Shown here piece after piece: positions 44,351-52,312 of a stretch of 64,000 nt of DNA. The stretch's first letter is position 1; each line of letters starts with the position of its first letter. Position numbers and translations under genes: made by a program. A model generated the notes under the pieces. The model had not been told where the DNA came from, searched no databases, and saw only the letters and a list, made by a program, of their open reading frames with translations. The DNA is from Pseudomonas piscis (GTDB lineage: Bacteria > Pseudomonadota > Gammaproteobacteria > Pseudomonadales > Pseudomonadaceae): positions 744,001 to 808,000 of the forward strand of contig NZ_WHUV01000003.1 of the NCBI RefSeq assembly GCF_009380155.1, read 5' to 3'.

Positions 44351-45316
44351 TCAGGCACTGGCGTTTGGTGCTTGCTCCTTGGCGTCGCCGGGTTCGTCCA
44401 TGCGGCGCAGGAAGGTCGCGAGCAAGGCGCCGGAAATGTTGTGCCAGACGCTGAACAGGGCGCTGGGCACCGCTGCCAATGGCGAGAAGTGCGCACTGGC
44501 CAGGGCGGCTCCGAGACCGGAGTTCTGCATGCCGACTTCCAGCGCCAGGGATTTGCGCTGGGCCAGCGGCAGCTTGAACAGGCGCCCGGTGAAATAGCCC
44601 AGCAGGAAACCGAAGCTGTTATGCAGCATCACCACGGCCATGATCAGCAGTCCGGACTCGGCGATCTTCGCCTGGCTGGCGGCCACTACTGCGGCGACGA
44701 TGATGACGATGCTCACCACCGACACCAGCGGCAGCACCTCCACCGCATGCCGTACCCGCTGGCCCAGCAAGCGCTGGGCCATGACGCCGAGCACGATCGG
44801 CAGCAACACCACTTGCAGGATCGACCAGAATAGCTCCATGAAGGACACCGGCAGCCAGGCCGAAGCCAGCAGCCAGATCAAGGCAGGCGTCAGCAATGGC
44901 GCGAGCAGGGTGGTCACGGCGGCGATGGCCACCGACAGGGCCAGGTCGCCCCGGGCCAGCCAGGTCATGACGTTGGACGCAGTGCCGCTCGGGCAGCAGC
45001 CGACCAGGATCACCCCGACGGCGATCTCGGGTGGCAGCTCGAATACCAGGCAAAGCGCCCAGGCCACTCCGGGCATGATGACGAAATGCGCCACCACCCC
45101 CAGGGCCACTCGCCAGGGATGGCGGGCGACTTCGGCGAAGTCCTCGAGCTTCAGGGTCAGGCCCATGCCGAACATCACCACGCCCAACAGCGGCACGATG
45201 GCGGCCTTGAGGCCGATGAACCAGGTCGGCTGGAAAAACGCCAGTACCGCGAAGACCAGCACCCAGTAGGCGAAGGTGTTGCCGACGAAGCGACTCAGTG
45301 CAGCCAGTGCGCGCAT
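44351..45316 (-). CDS. bile acid:sodium symporter family transporter
   Basis: 321 residues, ten predicted helices, of the BASS family (ASBT/PanS/YocS-like). Early KAAIVPLLGVVMFGMGLTLK and the mid GCCPSGTASNVMTWLARGDLALSVAIAAVTT motifs are diagnostic; the latter carries sodium-site polar residues. EVGMQNSGLGAALA is the second conserved unwound-helix motif. Possible substrates are pantothenate/ketopantoate or other organic acids; undetermined. It ends 35 bases upstream of the -10 of the SMR unit on the same strand. Confidence 0.88.
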   Translation of the reverse strand: MRALAALSRFVGNTFAYWVLVFAVLAFFQPTWFIGLKAAIVPLLGVVMFGMGLTLKLEDFAEVARHPWRVALGVVAHFVIMPGVAWALCLVFELPPEIAVGVILVGCCPSGTASNVMTWLARGDLALSVAIAAVTTLLAPLLTPALIWLLASAWLPVSFMELFWSILQVVLLPIVLGVMAQRLLGQRVRHAVEVLPLVSVVSIVIIVAAVVAASQAKIAESGLLIMAVVMLHNSFGFLLGYFTGRLFKLPLAQRKSLALEVGMQNSGLGAALASAHFSPLAAVPSALFSVWHNISGALLATFLRRMDEPGDAKEQAPNASA

Positions 45317-45339
45317 GGCCTGTTCCTCATATATATGAA

Positions 45340-45363
45340 AACGCCACCGAAGGCGGTGGCGTC
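45340..45363 (-). terminator. terminator downstream of rdgC
   Basis: ACGCCACCG-aagg-CGGTGGCGT, followed on the minus strand by TTTTC; 28 bases past the rdgC stop. Confidence 0.75.
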
Positions 45364-45391
45364 TGGTGCGATGGGCTGTCCGGCCAGGGCG

Positions 45392-46312
45392 TCAGATGCC
45401 CTGCGGGATCTCTTCGCCGCCCAGGGCCTCGAACAGCGCCGGGAGGAACTCGCCGAAGGTCAGCATCATCAGGGTGAAGCTGGCATCGAGTTGGCCCAGG
45501 GCTTCGTCGCCACCATCTTCCTCGGCCTGGGTTTGCAGCAGGTCTTCGAACTTCAGGCGCTTGACCACCATCTTGTCGTCCAGCACGAAGGAGAGCTTGT
45601 CCTGCCAGGCCAGGGACAGTTGGGTGACCACCTTGCCGGTGCTCAGGTGCAGCTGGATTTCCTCGCTGGTCAGGTCCTGGCGCTTGCAGCGCACGATGCC
45701 GCCGTCTTCGTGGGTATCGCGCAGTTCGCATTCGTCGAGGACGAAGAAGTCGTCGGCGGCCTGCTGGGTCTTGACCCAGTCGGTCATGATCGCGGTCGGT
45801 GCGGTCTTCACCGTCAGCGGCCGGACCGGCAGGGTGCCGAGTACTTCGCGCAGGGTGGAGAGCAAGTCTTCGGCACGCTTGGGGCTGGCCGAGTTCACCA
45901 GGATCAGGCCCTGTTTCGGCGCGATGGCGGCGAAGGTCGAAGAACGGCGGATGAAAGCGCGGGGGAGGAAGGCCTGGATGATTTCATCCTTGATCTGGTC
46001 GCGCTCCTTCTTGTAGACCTTGCGCATCTGTTCGGCCTCGATCTCCTCGACCTTCTCCTTGACCGCGTCGCGGACCACGCTGCCGGGCAGGATGCGTTCT
46101 TCCTTGCGTGCCGCCACCAGCATGAAGTCCTGGCTGACGTGCACCAGAGGAGCATCCTCGCCCTTGCCGAAAGGGGCGACGAAACCGTAAGTGGTCAACT
46201 CCTGGCTTGCACAGGGACGCGCCAGTTTGGTCGCCAGTGCAGTTTCCAGCGCCTCAGCATCAACGGGCAGATCTTGGGTCAGGCGATAGATCAACAGGTT
46301 TTTGAACCACAT
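45392..46312 (-). CDS. rdgC: recombination-associated protein RdgC
   Basis: 306-residue dsDNA-binding ring protein that restrains RecA. The start is the ATG of MWFKNLL; an in-frame ATG at 46336 exists but MWFKNL is the conserved family beginning. Characteristic segments are YRLTQDLPVDAEALETAL, ERILPGSVVRDAVKEKVEEIE, and LPRAFIRRSSTFAAI. Length matches E. coli RdgC (303). Single-gene unit with its own terminator. Confidence 0.95.
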   Translation of the reverse strand: MWFKNLLIYRLTQDLPVDAEALETALATKLARPCASQELTTYGFVAPFGKGEDAPLVHVSQDFMLVAARKEERILPGSVVRDAVKEKVEEIEAEQMRKVYKKERDQIKDEIIQAFLPRAFIRRSSTFAAIAPKQGLILVNSASPKRAEDLLSTLREVLGTLPVRPLTVKTAPTAIMTDWVKTQQAADDFFVLDECELRDTHEDGGIVRCKRQDLTSEEIQLHLSTGKVVTQLSLAWQDKLSFVLDDKMVVKRLKFEDLLQTQAEEDGGDEALGQLDASFTLMMLTFGEFLPALFEALGGEEIPQGI

Positions 46313-46422
46313 GGGGTGAATCTCTCCTTTATACAAAGGAGGGCATTATTCTCTTCGCTGCCGCTCAGGCCAACCCTTCGCTAAGCCTTTGGAAGGGCTG
46401 AAAAAATTATTATAAAAAGTGC

Positions 46423-46451
46423 TTGCCAGAGTGCAGGCTGCTCCGTAGAAT
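46423..46451 (+). promoter_or_regulatory. promoter of the first tRNA-Val/Asp unit
   Basis: TTGCCA (46423-46428) and TAGAAT (46446-46451) are separated by 17 bases, 21 bases before the tRNA. The following GCGCGCC is a GC-rich discriminator, typical of stringently controlled tRNA promoters. Confidence 0.75.
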
Positions 46452-46472
46452 GCGCGCCACACCGAACGAGAA

Positions 46473-46548
46473 GGGTGATTAGCTCAGCCGGGAGAGCATC
46501 TGCCTTACAAGCAGAGGGTCGGCGGTTCGATCCCGTCATCACCCACCA
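46473..46548 (+). tRNA. tRNA-Val (anticodon TAC), copy 1
   Basis: 76-nt cloverleaf including encoded CCA. Acceptor stem GGGTGAT/ATCACCC, anticodon TAC at 46506-46508 (tRNA positions 34-36), GTTCGATC T-loop. It differs from copy 2 at several positions in the D-arm and variable region. Confidence 0.95.
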
Positions 46549-46568
46549 TTCGTTCAATAGTGTTACGC

Positions 46569-46645
46569 GCAGCGGTAGTTCAGTCGGTTAGAATACCGGC
46601 CTGTCACGCCGGGGGTCGCGGGTTCGAGTCCCGTCCGCTGCGCCA
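46569..46645 (+). tRNA. tRNA-Asp (anticodon GTC), copy 1
   Basis: 77-nt cloverleaf with encoded CCA. Acceptor GCAGCGG/CCGCTGC, anticodon GTC at 46603-46605, T-arm GGGTTCGAGTCCC. Sequence identical to copy 2. Confidence 0.95.
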
Positions 46646-46650
46646 TATTA

Positions 46651-46709
46651 GGTAACCTGGAACACTGAACGCCAGGTCACCACGGAAAGCCCGCTAACGC
46701 GGGCTTTTT
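46651..46709 (+). terminator. 3' trailer with hairpin and terminator, copy 1
   Basis: Hairpin GGTAACCTGG/CCAGGTCACC (46651-46681) followed by an intrinsic terminator AAAGCCCGC-taac-GCGGGCTTT (46686-46709, then T). Almost identical to copy 2. Confidence 0.85.
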
Positions 46710-46806
46710 GCTGTAAGAGGTTTTGCGGGTAGTGCGGCAAACCATGGGGATTCAGATTTTTTTGATAAAAATATCAATTAAATCAACACTTTATGAATTT
46801 CTGTGG

Positions 46807-46812
46807 CATAAT
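46807..46812 (+). promoter_or_regulatory. -10 element of the second tRNA unit
   Basis: CATAAT followed by GCGCCCC discriminator, 21 bases before tRNA-Val copy 2, preceded by an AT-rich UP-element-like stretch at 46755-46800. The -35 is weak. Confidence 0.55.
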
Positions 46813-46833
46813 GCGCCCCGCAACGAAGGTAAA

Positions 46834-46909
46834 GGGTGATTAGCTCAGCTGGGAGAGCGTCTGCCTTACAAGCAGAATGTCGGCGGTTCGATCCCGTCAT
46901 CACCCACCA
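46834..46909 (+). tRNA. tRNA-Val (anticodon TAC), copy 2
   Basis: 76-nt cloverleaf with CCA. Anticodon TAC at 46867-46869. Isodecoder of copy 1, differing in the D-loop/stem and the variable-arm region (AATGTC against GGGTC). Confidence 0.95.
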
Positions 46910-46928
46910 CTTACTTTCAACGCTACGC

Positions 46929-47005
46929 GCAGCGGTAGTTCAGTCGGTTAGAATACCGGCCTGTCACGCCGGGGGTCGCGGGTTCGAGTCCCGTCCGCTG
47001 CGCCA
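46929..47005 (+). tRNA. tRNA-Asp (anticodon GTC), copy 2
   Basis: 77-nt cloverleaf with encoded CCA; anticodon GTC at 46963-46965. Identical to copy 1. Confidence 0.95.
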
Positions 47006-47010
47006 TATTC

Positions 47011-47070
47011 GGTAACCTGGAACACTGAACGCCAGGTCACCACGAAAAGCCCGCTCAATGCGGGCTTTTT
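47011..47070 (+). terminator. 3' trailer with hairpin and terminator, copy 2
   Basis: Same GGTAACCTGG/CCAGGTCACC hairpin (47011-47041) and an intrinsic terminator AAAAGCCCG-ctcaatg-CGGGCTTTTT (47045-47070). Confidence 0.85.
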
Positions 47071-47098
47071 GCTGTCTGGGGTTTACCCAGTGCTTGAA

Positions 47099-47130
47099 TG
47101 AAAAAAAGCGGCCCTTGGGGCCGCTTTTTT
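47099..47130 (-). terminator. terminator of the catalase-like operon
   Basis: AAAAAAAGCGGCC-cttg-GGGCCGCTTTTTT; on the minus strand a strong U tract follows. 12 bases past the stop of the catalase-like gene; also reads on plus. Confidence 0.88.
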
Positions 47131-47141
47131 CGTTTGTGCGC

Positions 47142-48311
47142 CTACTGCTCGGCGTTGCGACTATGGCGGTAGTCGCTGACGGCCTCGTACACCGACTTGC
47201 GCAGGCGGTTGATGCCGCCGATGGGACGATGGGCTTCCACGCCGAACCAAGGGTTGAACGATTGGTTGTCGCAGGCGAGGTTCTGCGCCGGAGTGTCGAA
47301 ATCCTGGGCGGGAATCGTCACTCGCGCCACGGTTTCGAAGGGCGCGTCCGCTTCCTTCCATTCGATACTGGTGTCTTCGATCGGCATGAAACGGTTCGGA
47401 TCCTGACGCTGGATCTGCAGGACGAAGCATGCAGGGGCGCGGTCCGTGGACAGTTGCTGGACCAGGGCGCTGCGCAGGAAGTTGGGCAGGTCCTGGTTCT
47501 GTGCCGGCAAATTGTAGGTTGGGCAGCTACCTGGGTCCGGCATCACCCGGAACTTGGCGTTGGCCTTGCCGAACTTGTACGGCGAGACCGAGAAGTAGGT
47601 GGTCTGGGTCGGGCTGGCCGGTGCTGGCGCCAGGGTTGCCAGGGCGATGAACAAATGGCGGACCTGCCAGGTGCGCGGGTCCCAGGCGGGGAAGAAGGCG
47701 CCGACTTTCTTGCCGTCGGCCTGGGCCGCGATGTTCTGCTGGTACTCGGCCACGTCGCTGACGAAGAAGTTCGGATGGTTGAACATCACGAAATCCTGTT
47801 CCTGGCGCGCTGCCTCCGAAGCCATCAACTGCCTTCCGGGGACCTCATGCAGCTTGAGCGCCATGCCTCGCGCATCGCGAATGCTGTCGAACTGCGGGTA
47901 GGCATTGCCATTGGACAGGCGCACCGTGGCCTGCCAGGTTTGCCCCGGGTTGGCGAAGACCCCCTGGCGTAGTTCCGGGGCCAGGTCCTTGAGCACCTGG
48001 ACTTCGGCCCTCACGCAGCCATGGGCCTTGGCATGGGCGTCGCGCAGGTAGCGAGTACCCTCGCGATGCTGGTCGACGATACGCACGGCGGTCTGGATGA
48101 TGTCCTGGGTGCGCGCCGCCTCGTCTGCGGGAATCTGTTCCTGTGCGGCGACCGGGCCGCGGTGCTGCCAGGCGAACCAGATACTGGCCAGGGCCCAGCC
48201 CGAGAGGCCGAGCACCAACGACAGCAACAGCAGCTTGCCCAGTAGCGCGCCCAGGCGCAGCCAGAGCCGGCCCGGCAGGGAAGGGCGTTTGCTTGCAAGA
48301 TCGAGTTTCAT
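47142..48311 (-). CDS. membrane-anchored catalase-like heme protein
   Basis: 389 residues; catalase-fold family of short members (y4iL/SrpA-like). An uncleaved N-terminal anchor or signal (LLLLSLVLGLSGWALASIW) sends it to the periplasm. The catalytic His is in KAHGCVRAEVQVL, followed by ATVRLSNGNAYPQFDSIRDARGMALKL and the DFVMFNHPNFFV loop with conserved Asn and Phe. I do not see the canonical C-terminal RxxSYxDT heme-tyrosine motif, so heme ligation needs a different residue or is altered. Its ATG overlaps the di-heme cytochrome stop by four bases. Confidence 0.83.
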   Translation of the reverse strand: MKLDLASKRPSLPGRLWLRLGALLGKLLLLSLVLGLSGWALASIWFAWQHRGPVAAQEQIPADEAARTQDIIQTAVRIVDQHREGTRYLRDAHAKAHGCVRAEVQVLKDLAPELRQGVFANPGQTWQATVRLSNGNAYPQFDSIRDARGMALKLHEVPGRQLMASEAARQEQDFVMFNHPNFFVSDVAEYQQNIAAQADGKKVGAFFPAWDPRTWQVRHLFIALATLAPAPASPTQTTYFSVSPYKFGKANAKFRVMPDPGSCPTYNLPAQNQDLPNFLRSALVQQLSTDRAPACFVLQIQRQDPNRFMPIEDTSIEWKEADAPFETVARVTIPAQDFDTPAQNLACDNQSFNPWFGVEAHRPIGGINRLRKSVYEAVSDYRHSRNAEQ

Positions 48312-50116
48312 GGCAGTTGCGACTCCAGCGGTCCGCCCAGCACTTTCAGGTATTCCAGCAGCGCCCAGCGCTCCTCAGGCTGCAATAGCGGGCCTATGAC
48401 CCCATTGCCCCGCTGGCCAGCGCGGAATTCGTGGCCACTGTTGTGGTTGCCGCTGATTCTGGTATCGAATTCGAAGCCGTTCTTGAACGCTTCCGGGCGA
48501 TAGCCCAGGTGCTTGGGGTCGTACTCGAAGGTCCCGCGGTAGAAGGTCGTTGCGCGTTCCGACTGGGGTGACAGGAGTTGATAGAGGTTGGGCACCGAAC
48601 CGTTGTGCAGGTAGGGCGGTGTCGCCCAGACCCCGGCCAGCGGACGGGCCTTGTAGGCACGCAGTTCGCGTACACCGATCGGCAGGCCGTAGCCATCCAG
48701 CCTTGGGCGTTCTTCGGGCGTGACCTGGGCATCGCGATAGGCGCGCTCTTCGACGAAAGCAGTGATGTACGCCAGGCCCTTGGCGGCCGACATCTGCCGC
48801 AGGTCCAGGGGCTCGGTGGGGGCCGGATGCAGCTCGACGTTTGATTTGGCCAGCTCGGCGGTGTCCCATTGCAGGGCGCTCAGGTCATAACGCAGGTCGG
48901 CGATGTTGCTGGCCGAGTTGGGGTCGGTGCCGATCACCGAGACCGGCAGCATCTTCAACTGTTGCACCGGCCGGCCGTCGTTCTCGCTGACTGCGGGCAC
49001 ATGGCAGCCGGCGCAGTGGCTGGCGAACAGGGTACGGCCCTTGGCGGCCAGGGGTTTGTCGATATTGCCCAGCAAGGCTTCCGGCCACACAGGTGGCTTG
49101 AGGCGTTGCAGGGTTTCCTCGATCTGGTTGAGATCGCGCACGCGCACGCTGGAGGGGTAGCGCGCCTCACCGGTCAATGGCTGGCCGTTGGCATCGAACA
49201 GATTCAGGGTCGCGCCCACGCCCAGGGCTTCGCCGATGTTACGGGCCATGGGTTGCTGCGCCGAACCGTTCCATTGCACCCAGTCGAAGGTCCAGATATC
49301 CCAGAGTTGTGGATAGTCCACCGGAGCGTTGGCGATCCGGTAGTTGGTCGGGGAGATTGCATCACCGAAGCTGGCGTTGGCGATACGACCGAACGCGTCC
49401 GTGCGGCCAGGGCCTTCCTCGGTGGGGTAGAGGCCGCGATGGGTGTCGTTCCAGGCCGTGCGCAGGAAGGTGTCCAGCGATACCTTGAAGTCCTTGCGCA
49501 ACTGTTCGTGCCGCTGCTCGTAGTCCGGCCCCAGCACCTTGCGGGCGAAGCGTTCGAATTTCCACGGGTTGTAGTAGGTCAGCGCCAGGCTGGCCACCAG
49601 GGCCTGGCCGAAACTGCCGCCGCGCAGGGTCGGCACGCTCGATGGCAGCACATGCTGGGCCGGGCCGCCGTCGATCCGCAGGGCCTGGTGATTGAAGCGC
49701 AGCTCGCCGGTGTGGCAGGCCGAGCAGGTAATGTCCAGGTATTGTTCCAGGCTGCCCGGGTTCTGGTGGCGGGCGAACCCTACTGGCAGGTTGCCGGGGT
49801 TTTGTGCCGTGGCTTTTTGCCCGGGCTCCACCAGGAAGCCGAAGCGTGCCAGGTATTCGGGAGTGGCGAAGGACTGCTCGGAAAAGGGCAGTTCCAGGGC
49901 GACGAACCAGTCATAGCGCAGGCCCTTGACCTGGGTGCCCTGGGGCGTGAAGTAATACGCCTGGCGATCCTTTGCATCCCATTGGTCCAGGTAGTGCACT
50001 TTTTCGGCAGGTACATAGTCGGGAAGCTTCGGATTGGCGGTGTAGTAGGCGACCACGGCCAGGGCGATGCCGATCAGCACGGCAATCAACAGCAATACAC
50101 GGTAGATGAGGCGCAA
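48308..50116 (-). CDS. membrane-anchored di-heme cytochrome c (peroxidase-like)
   Basis: About 602 residues using the TTG at 50116, preceded by AAGGAAG at proper spacing; the frame is open to 50173, so the start is uncertain. N-terminal membrane anchor LLLIAVLIGIALAVVAYY. Two c-type heme sites: CSACH (near residue 135) and CAGCH (near residue 365); both CxxCH motifs are complete. PPYLHNGSVPNLYQLL near the end is typical of the MauG/CCP-like superfamily. Periplasmic. It is coupled to the catalase-like gene, suggesting a shared peroxide or redox task. Confidence 0.85.
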   Translation of the reverse strand: MRLIYRVLLLIAVLIGIALAVVAYYTANPKLPDYVPAEKVHYLDQWDAKDRQAYYFTPQGTQVKGLRYDWFVALELPFSEQSFATPEYLARFGFLVEPGQKATAQNPGNLPVGFARHQNPGSLEQYLDITCSACHTGELRFNHQALRIDGGPAQHVLPSSVPTLRGGSFGQALVASLALTYYNPWKFERFARKVLGPDYEQRHEQLRKDFKVSLDTFLRTAWNDTHRGLYPTEEGPGRTDAFGRIANASFGDAISPTNYRIANAPVDYPQLWDIWTFDWVQWNGSAQQPMARNIGEALGVGATLNLFDANGQPLTGEARYPSSVRVRDLNQIEETLQRLKPPVWPEALLGNIDKPLAAKGRTLFASHCAGCHVPAVSENDGRPVQQLKMLPVSVIGTDPNSASNIADLRYDLSALQWDTAELAKSNVELHPAPTEPLDLRQMSAAKGLAYITAFVEERAYRDAQVTPEERPRLDGYGLPIGVRELRAYKARPLAGVWATPPYLHNGSVPNLYQLLSPQSERATTFYRGTFEYDPKHLGYRPEAFKNGFEFDTRISGNHNSGHEFRAGQRGNGVIGPLLQPEERWALLEYLKVLGGPLESQLP

Positions 50117-50383
50117 GATGTACTTCCTTGTCGAATTTCGCTTCCTTATGCCTGAGCGCATCTGACGCGGCAAGTAGCCATTACTTGCGCTATGGTTATT
50201 CGCGCTCTTTCACACGCCTCGCGATGTATCCGGACGGGGCATATCCCACACCACGAAATGCGTTTGAAGACGTGAACTTATCAGCGGTTTACTGCTCTTA
50301 TGCCGGTAGCCATTGGTCGTGGCCGCCTGATAAGCTCGCGGCTTTATTCGATTGCCCTTTAGGCGCATGAACAAGGAAATAGC

Positions 50384-51106
50384 ATGAAACAGCATCGGTT
50401 GGCGGCGGCGGTGGCCCTGGTTAGCCTGGTACTCGCCGGTTGTGACTCGCAGACCAGCGTAGAGCTGAAAACCCCAGCTCAGAAAGCTTCCTACGGCATC
50501 GGCCTGAACATGGGCAAGAGCTTGGCCCAGGAAGGCATGGATGACCTGGATTCCAAAGCCGTGGCCCTGGGCATCGAAGATGCCGTCGGCAAGAAAGAAC
50601 AGAAGCTCAAAGACGAAGAACTGATCGAGGCCTTTGCCGCACTGCAAAAGCGTGCTGAAGAGCGCATGGCCAAGATGAGTGAAGAGTCGGCCGCCGCCGG
50701 CAAGAAATTCCTCGAAGAGAACGGCAAGAAGACTGGTGTGACCACCACTGCTTCCGGCCTGCAGTACGAAGTCCTGAAGAAGGCCGATGGTCCGCAGCCC
50801 AAGCCGACTGACGTGGTGACCGTGCATTACACCGGCACCTTGACCAACGGCACCGTGTTCGACAGCTCGGTTGAGCGTGGCAGCCCGATCGATCTGCCAG
50901 TCAGCGGCGTTATCCCGGGTTGGGTCGAAGGCCTGCAACTGATGCACGTCGGCGAGAAGTACAAGCTGTACATTCCTAGCGACCTGGCCTATGGCGCCCA
51001 GAGCCCAAGCCCGGCGATCCCGGCCAATTCGGTGCTGGTGTTCGAGCTGGAACTGCTGGGTATCAAGGATCCGGCCAAGCAAGACAAGCCGGACGCAGCC
51101 AAGTAA
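50384..51106 (+). CDS. FKBP-type peptidyl-prolyl isomerase lipoprotein
   Basis: 240 residues. Lipobox VLAGC near residue 20, so lipidated and periplasm-facing. An N-terminal helical dimerisation domain (FKBP_N, about 30-115; e.g. KASYGIGLNMGKSLAQEG) is followed by the FKBP domain (about 130-230) with VVTVHYTGTLTNGTVFDSS, GVIPGWVEGLQLM and YKLYIPSDLAYG, which are the isomerase pocket motifs. Similar to FkpA/FklB/Mip. Ends in its own terminator. Confidence 0.93.
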   Translation: MKQHRLAAAVALVSLVLAGCDSQTSVELKTPAQKASYGIGLNMGKSLAQEGMDDLDSKAVALGIEDAVGKKEQKLKDEELIEAFAALQKRAEERMAKMSEESAAAGKKFLEENGKKTGVTTTASGLQYEVLKKADGPQPKPTDVVTVHYTGTLTNGTVFDSSVERGSPIDLPVSGVIPGWVEGLQLMHVGEKYKLYIPSDLAYGAQSPSPAIPANSVLVFELELLGIKDPAKQDKPDAAK

Positions 51107-51123
51107 TCTGCTGCAACGTCTGC

Positions 51124-51157
51124 AACAACGCCCCGTTCTTACGGGGCGTTGTCGTTT
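51124..51157 (+). terminator. terminator of the FKBP gene
   Basis: ACAACGCCCCGT-tctt-ACGGGGCGTTGT followed by CGTTTC, 18 bases after the stop codon. Confidence 0.83.
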
Positions 51158-51356
51158 CTACAGGCTGGTAATGGTAAAAAATCCGAACTGGCGGCATTGT
51201 CGACAGTCAGAACAGAGGAGCGCCAGTAGCTAGTCGCTGGAGCCTGCCAAGTCAATGAAATTATGGGTTTTTTTATGTGAGTAAAAAACGCCCGATCTGA
51301 GCTCAGCCCTTGTGAAACGGGGCTTTCAGCGCTGAAAAGGAGCTCTGTTCACAAGG

Positions 51357-51379
51357 TTATCCACAATTTGTGTGGATAA
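51357..51379. promoter_or_regulatory. perfect inverted pair of DnaA boxes
   Basis: TTATCCACA (51357-51365), five bases, then TGTGGATAA (51371-51379): two exact consensus DnaA boxes head to head, 19 bases before the DUF1232 gene's start codon. Confidence 0.7.
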
Positions 51380-51398
51380 CATTTCAGTGGGAGTGAAG

Positions 51399-51875
51399 AT
51401 GAAAGCACCCTGGAATTTTGCCCGCTTCCTGCCCCTGGCCGCTCGGCTCCTGAGTCGTGGCCGCTTGCCGACGCTGCTGTTCGCCGTGGCGAGCAAGGGC
51501 GTTTTCCAGGGCGAGCGCCTGGGCAAGGTCAAGGAAGACCTGCGTCTGTTGCAGGCGTTGTGCCTGGCCTACTGGCGGGGCGAGTACCGAGCGATCAGTC
51601 CCAAGGCGCTGCTGTCGGTGGTCGCCGGCCTGATGTACTTTCTCAGCCCGCTGGATGCGATTCCCGATTTCCTGCCGGTGTTCGGCATGCTCGATGACAT
51701 CGCCGTGCTGGCTTGGCTGATGAAGACCCTGGGCGATGAGCTGGATGCCTTTCGCGCCTGGCGCAATCGCCAGGCCCCGGAAAAGCTGGCGGTAGTGGAA
51801 CGGCTGCCCGACACCCCCGAACAATTGCGCCTGGAGGGGGCGGGGAGAGCCTCCGGTAACGGCCCCGTTACCTGA
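51399..51875 (+). CDS. YkvA/DUF1232 family protein
   Basis: 158 residues; ATG at 51399 with GGGAG upstream (in-frame ATG at 51372 lies inside the DnaA-box region). The YkvA motif is in YRAISPKALLSVVAGLMYFLSPLDAIPDFLPVFGMLDDIAVLAWLM, containing SPLDAIPDFLP, and forms one or two hydrophobic segments. The N-terminus is basic. Function unknown; members are small inner-membrane proteins. Confidence 0.85.
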   Translation: MKAPWNFARFLPLAARLLSRGRLPTLLFAVASKGVFQGERLGKVKEDLRLLQALCLAYWRGEYRAISPKALLSVVAGLMYFLSPLDAIPDFLPVFGMLDDIAVLAWLMKTLGDELDAFRAWRNRQAPEKLAVVERLPDTPEQLRLEGAGRASGNGPVT

Positions 51876-51970
51876 CGACAATCATGCTCTGCGCGACCGC
51901 CATCGCTGTTAGGATTACACTTCTAAGGAAAATTCCGACTCGTTAAGTGTCGTAGTCCTACGGGGTGGTG

Positions 51971-52312
51971 ATGGATATCCAGATTATTGAACGCGATGGC
52001 GAACCCGAATATGCGGTTCTGCCGTGGGCTCAGTATCAAGCGTTGTTGAAAGCCGCAGGTCTCACCGAAAACGCACCGCAAGCCGCTGCAGTCTCTCAGG
52101 CGGCGACACCGGCCCAGAGTCTTCCGGGCCTGGATCAATTACGCAATCTACGCGAAGGGAAGGGCATCGCCATCGAGGCGCTGGCCCGCAAAGTAGGCAT
52201 CAGCCCGTCTTACCTGGCCTTGATTGAAAGTGGCGAGCGTCAACCTGACGCTGCTATTCGCCGCAGCCTGGCTTGGGAACTGACGGTGCCGGGGTGGAGG
52301 GAGCAATCGTGA
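51971..52312 (+). CDS. XRE family regulator with a short antitoxin-like N-terminus
   Basis: 113 residues; the ATG at 51971 is used (GTG 51965 possible). N-terminal segment IQIIERDGEPEYAVLPWAQYQALL resembles the Phd/YefM-type N-terminus, joined by a linker rich in Ala and Pro to a C-terminal XRE helix-turn-helix (LRNLREGKGIAIEALARKVGISPSYLALIESGERQP). The overlap with the following gene by four bases (GTGA) indicates an operon. It might be an antitoxin-like or autoregulatory protein. Confidence 0.82.
   Translation: MDIQIIERDGEPEYAVLPWAQYQALLKAAGLTENAPQAAAVSQAATPAQSLPGLDQLRNLREGKGIAIEALARKVGISPSYLALIESGERQPDAAIRRSLAWELTVPGWREQS

Noticed and set aside
46762..46777. TTGATAAAAATATCAA as an ANR/FNR box
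   Set aside because: The half-sites are six bases apart instead of four, and the target would be a tRNA unit; more likely a UP-element palindrome.
46473..47070. tRNA-linked integrated island
   Set aside because: No integrase, no direct repeat of a tRNA 3' end beyond the tandem copy itself, and the neighbours (rdgC, catalase-like) look core.
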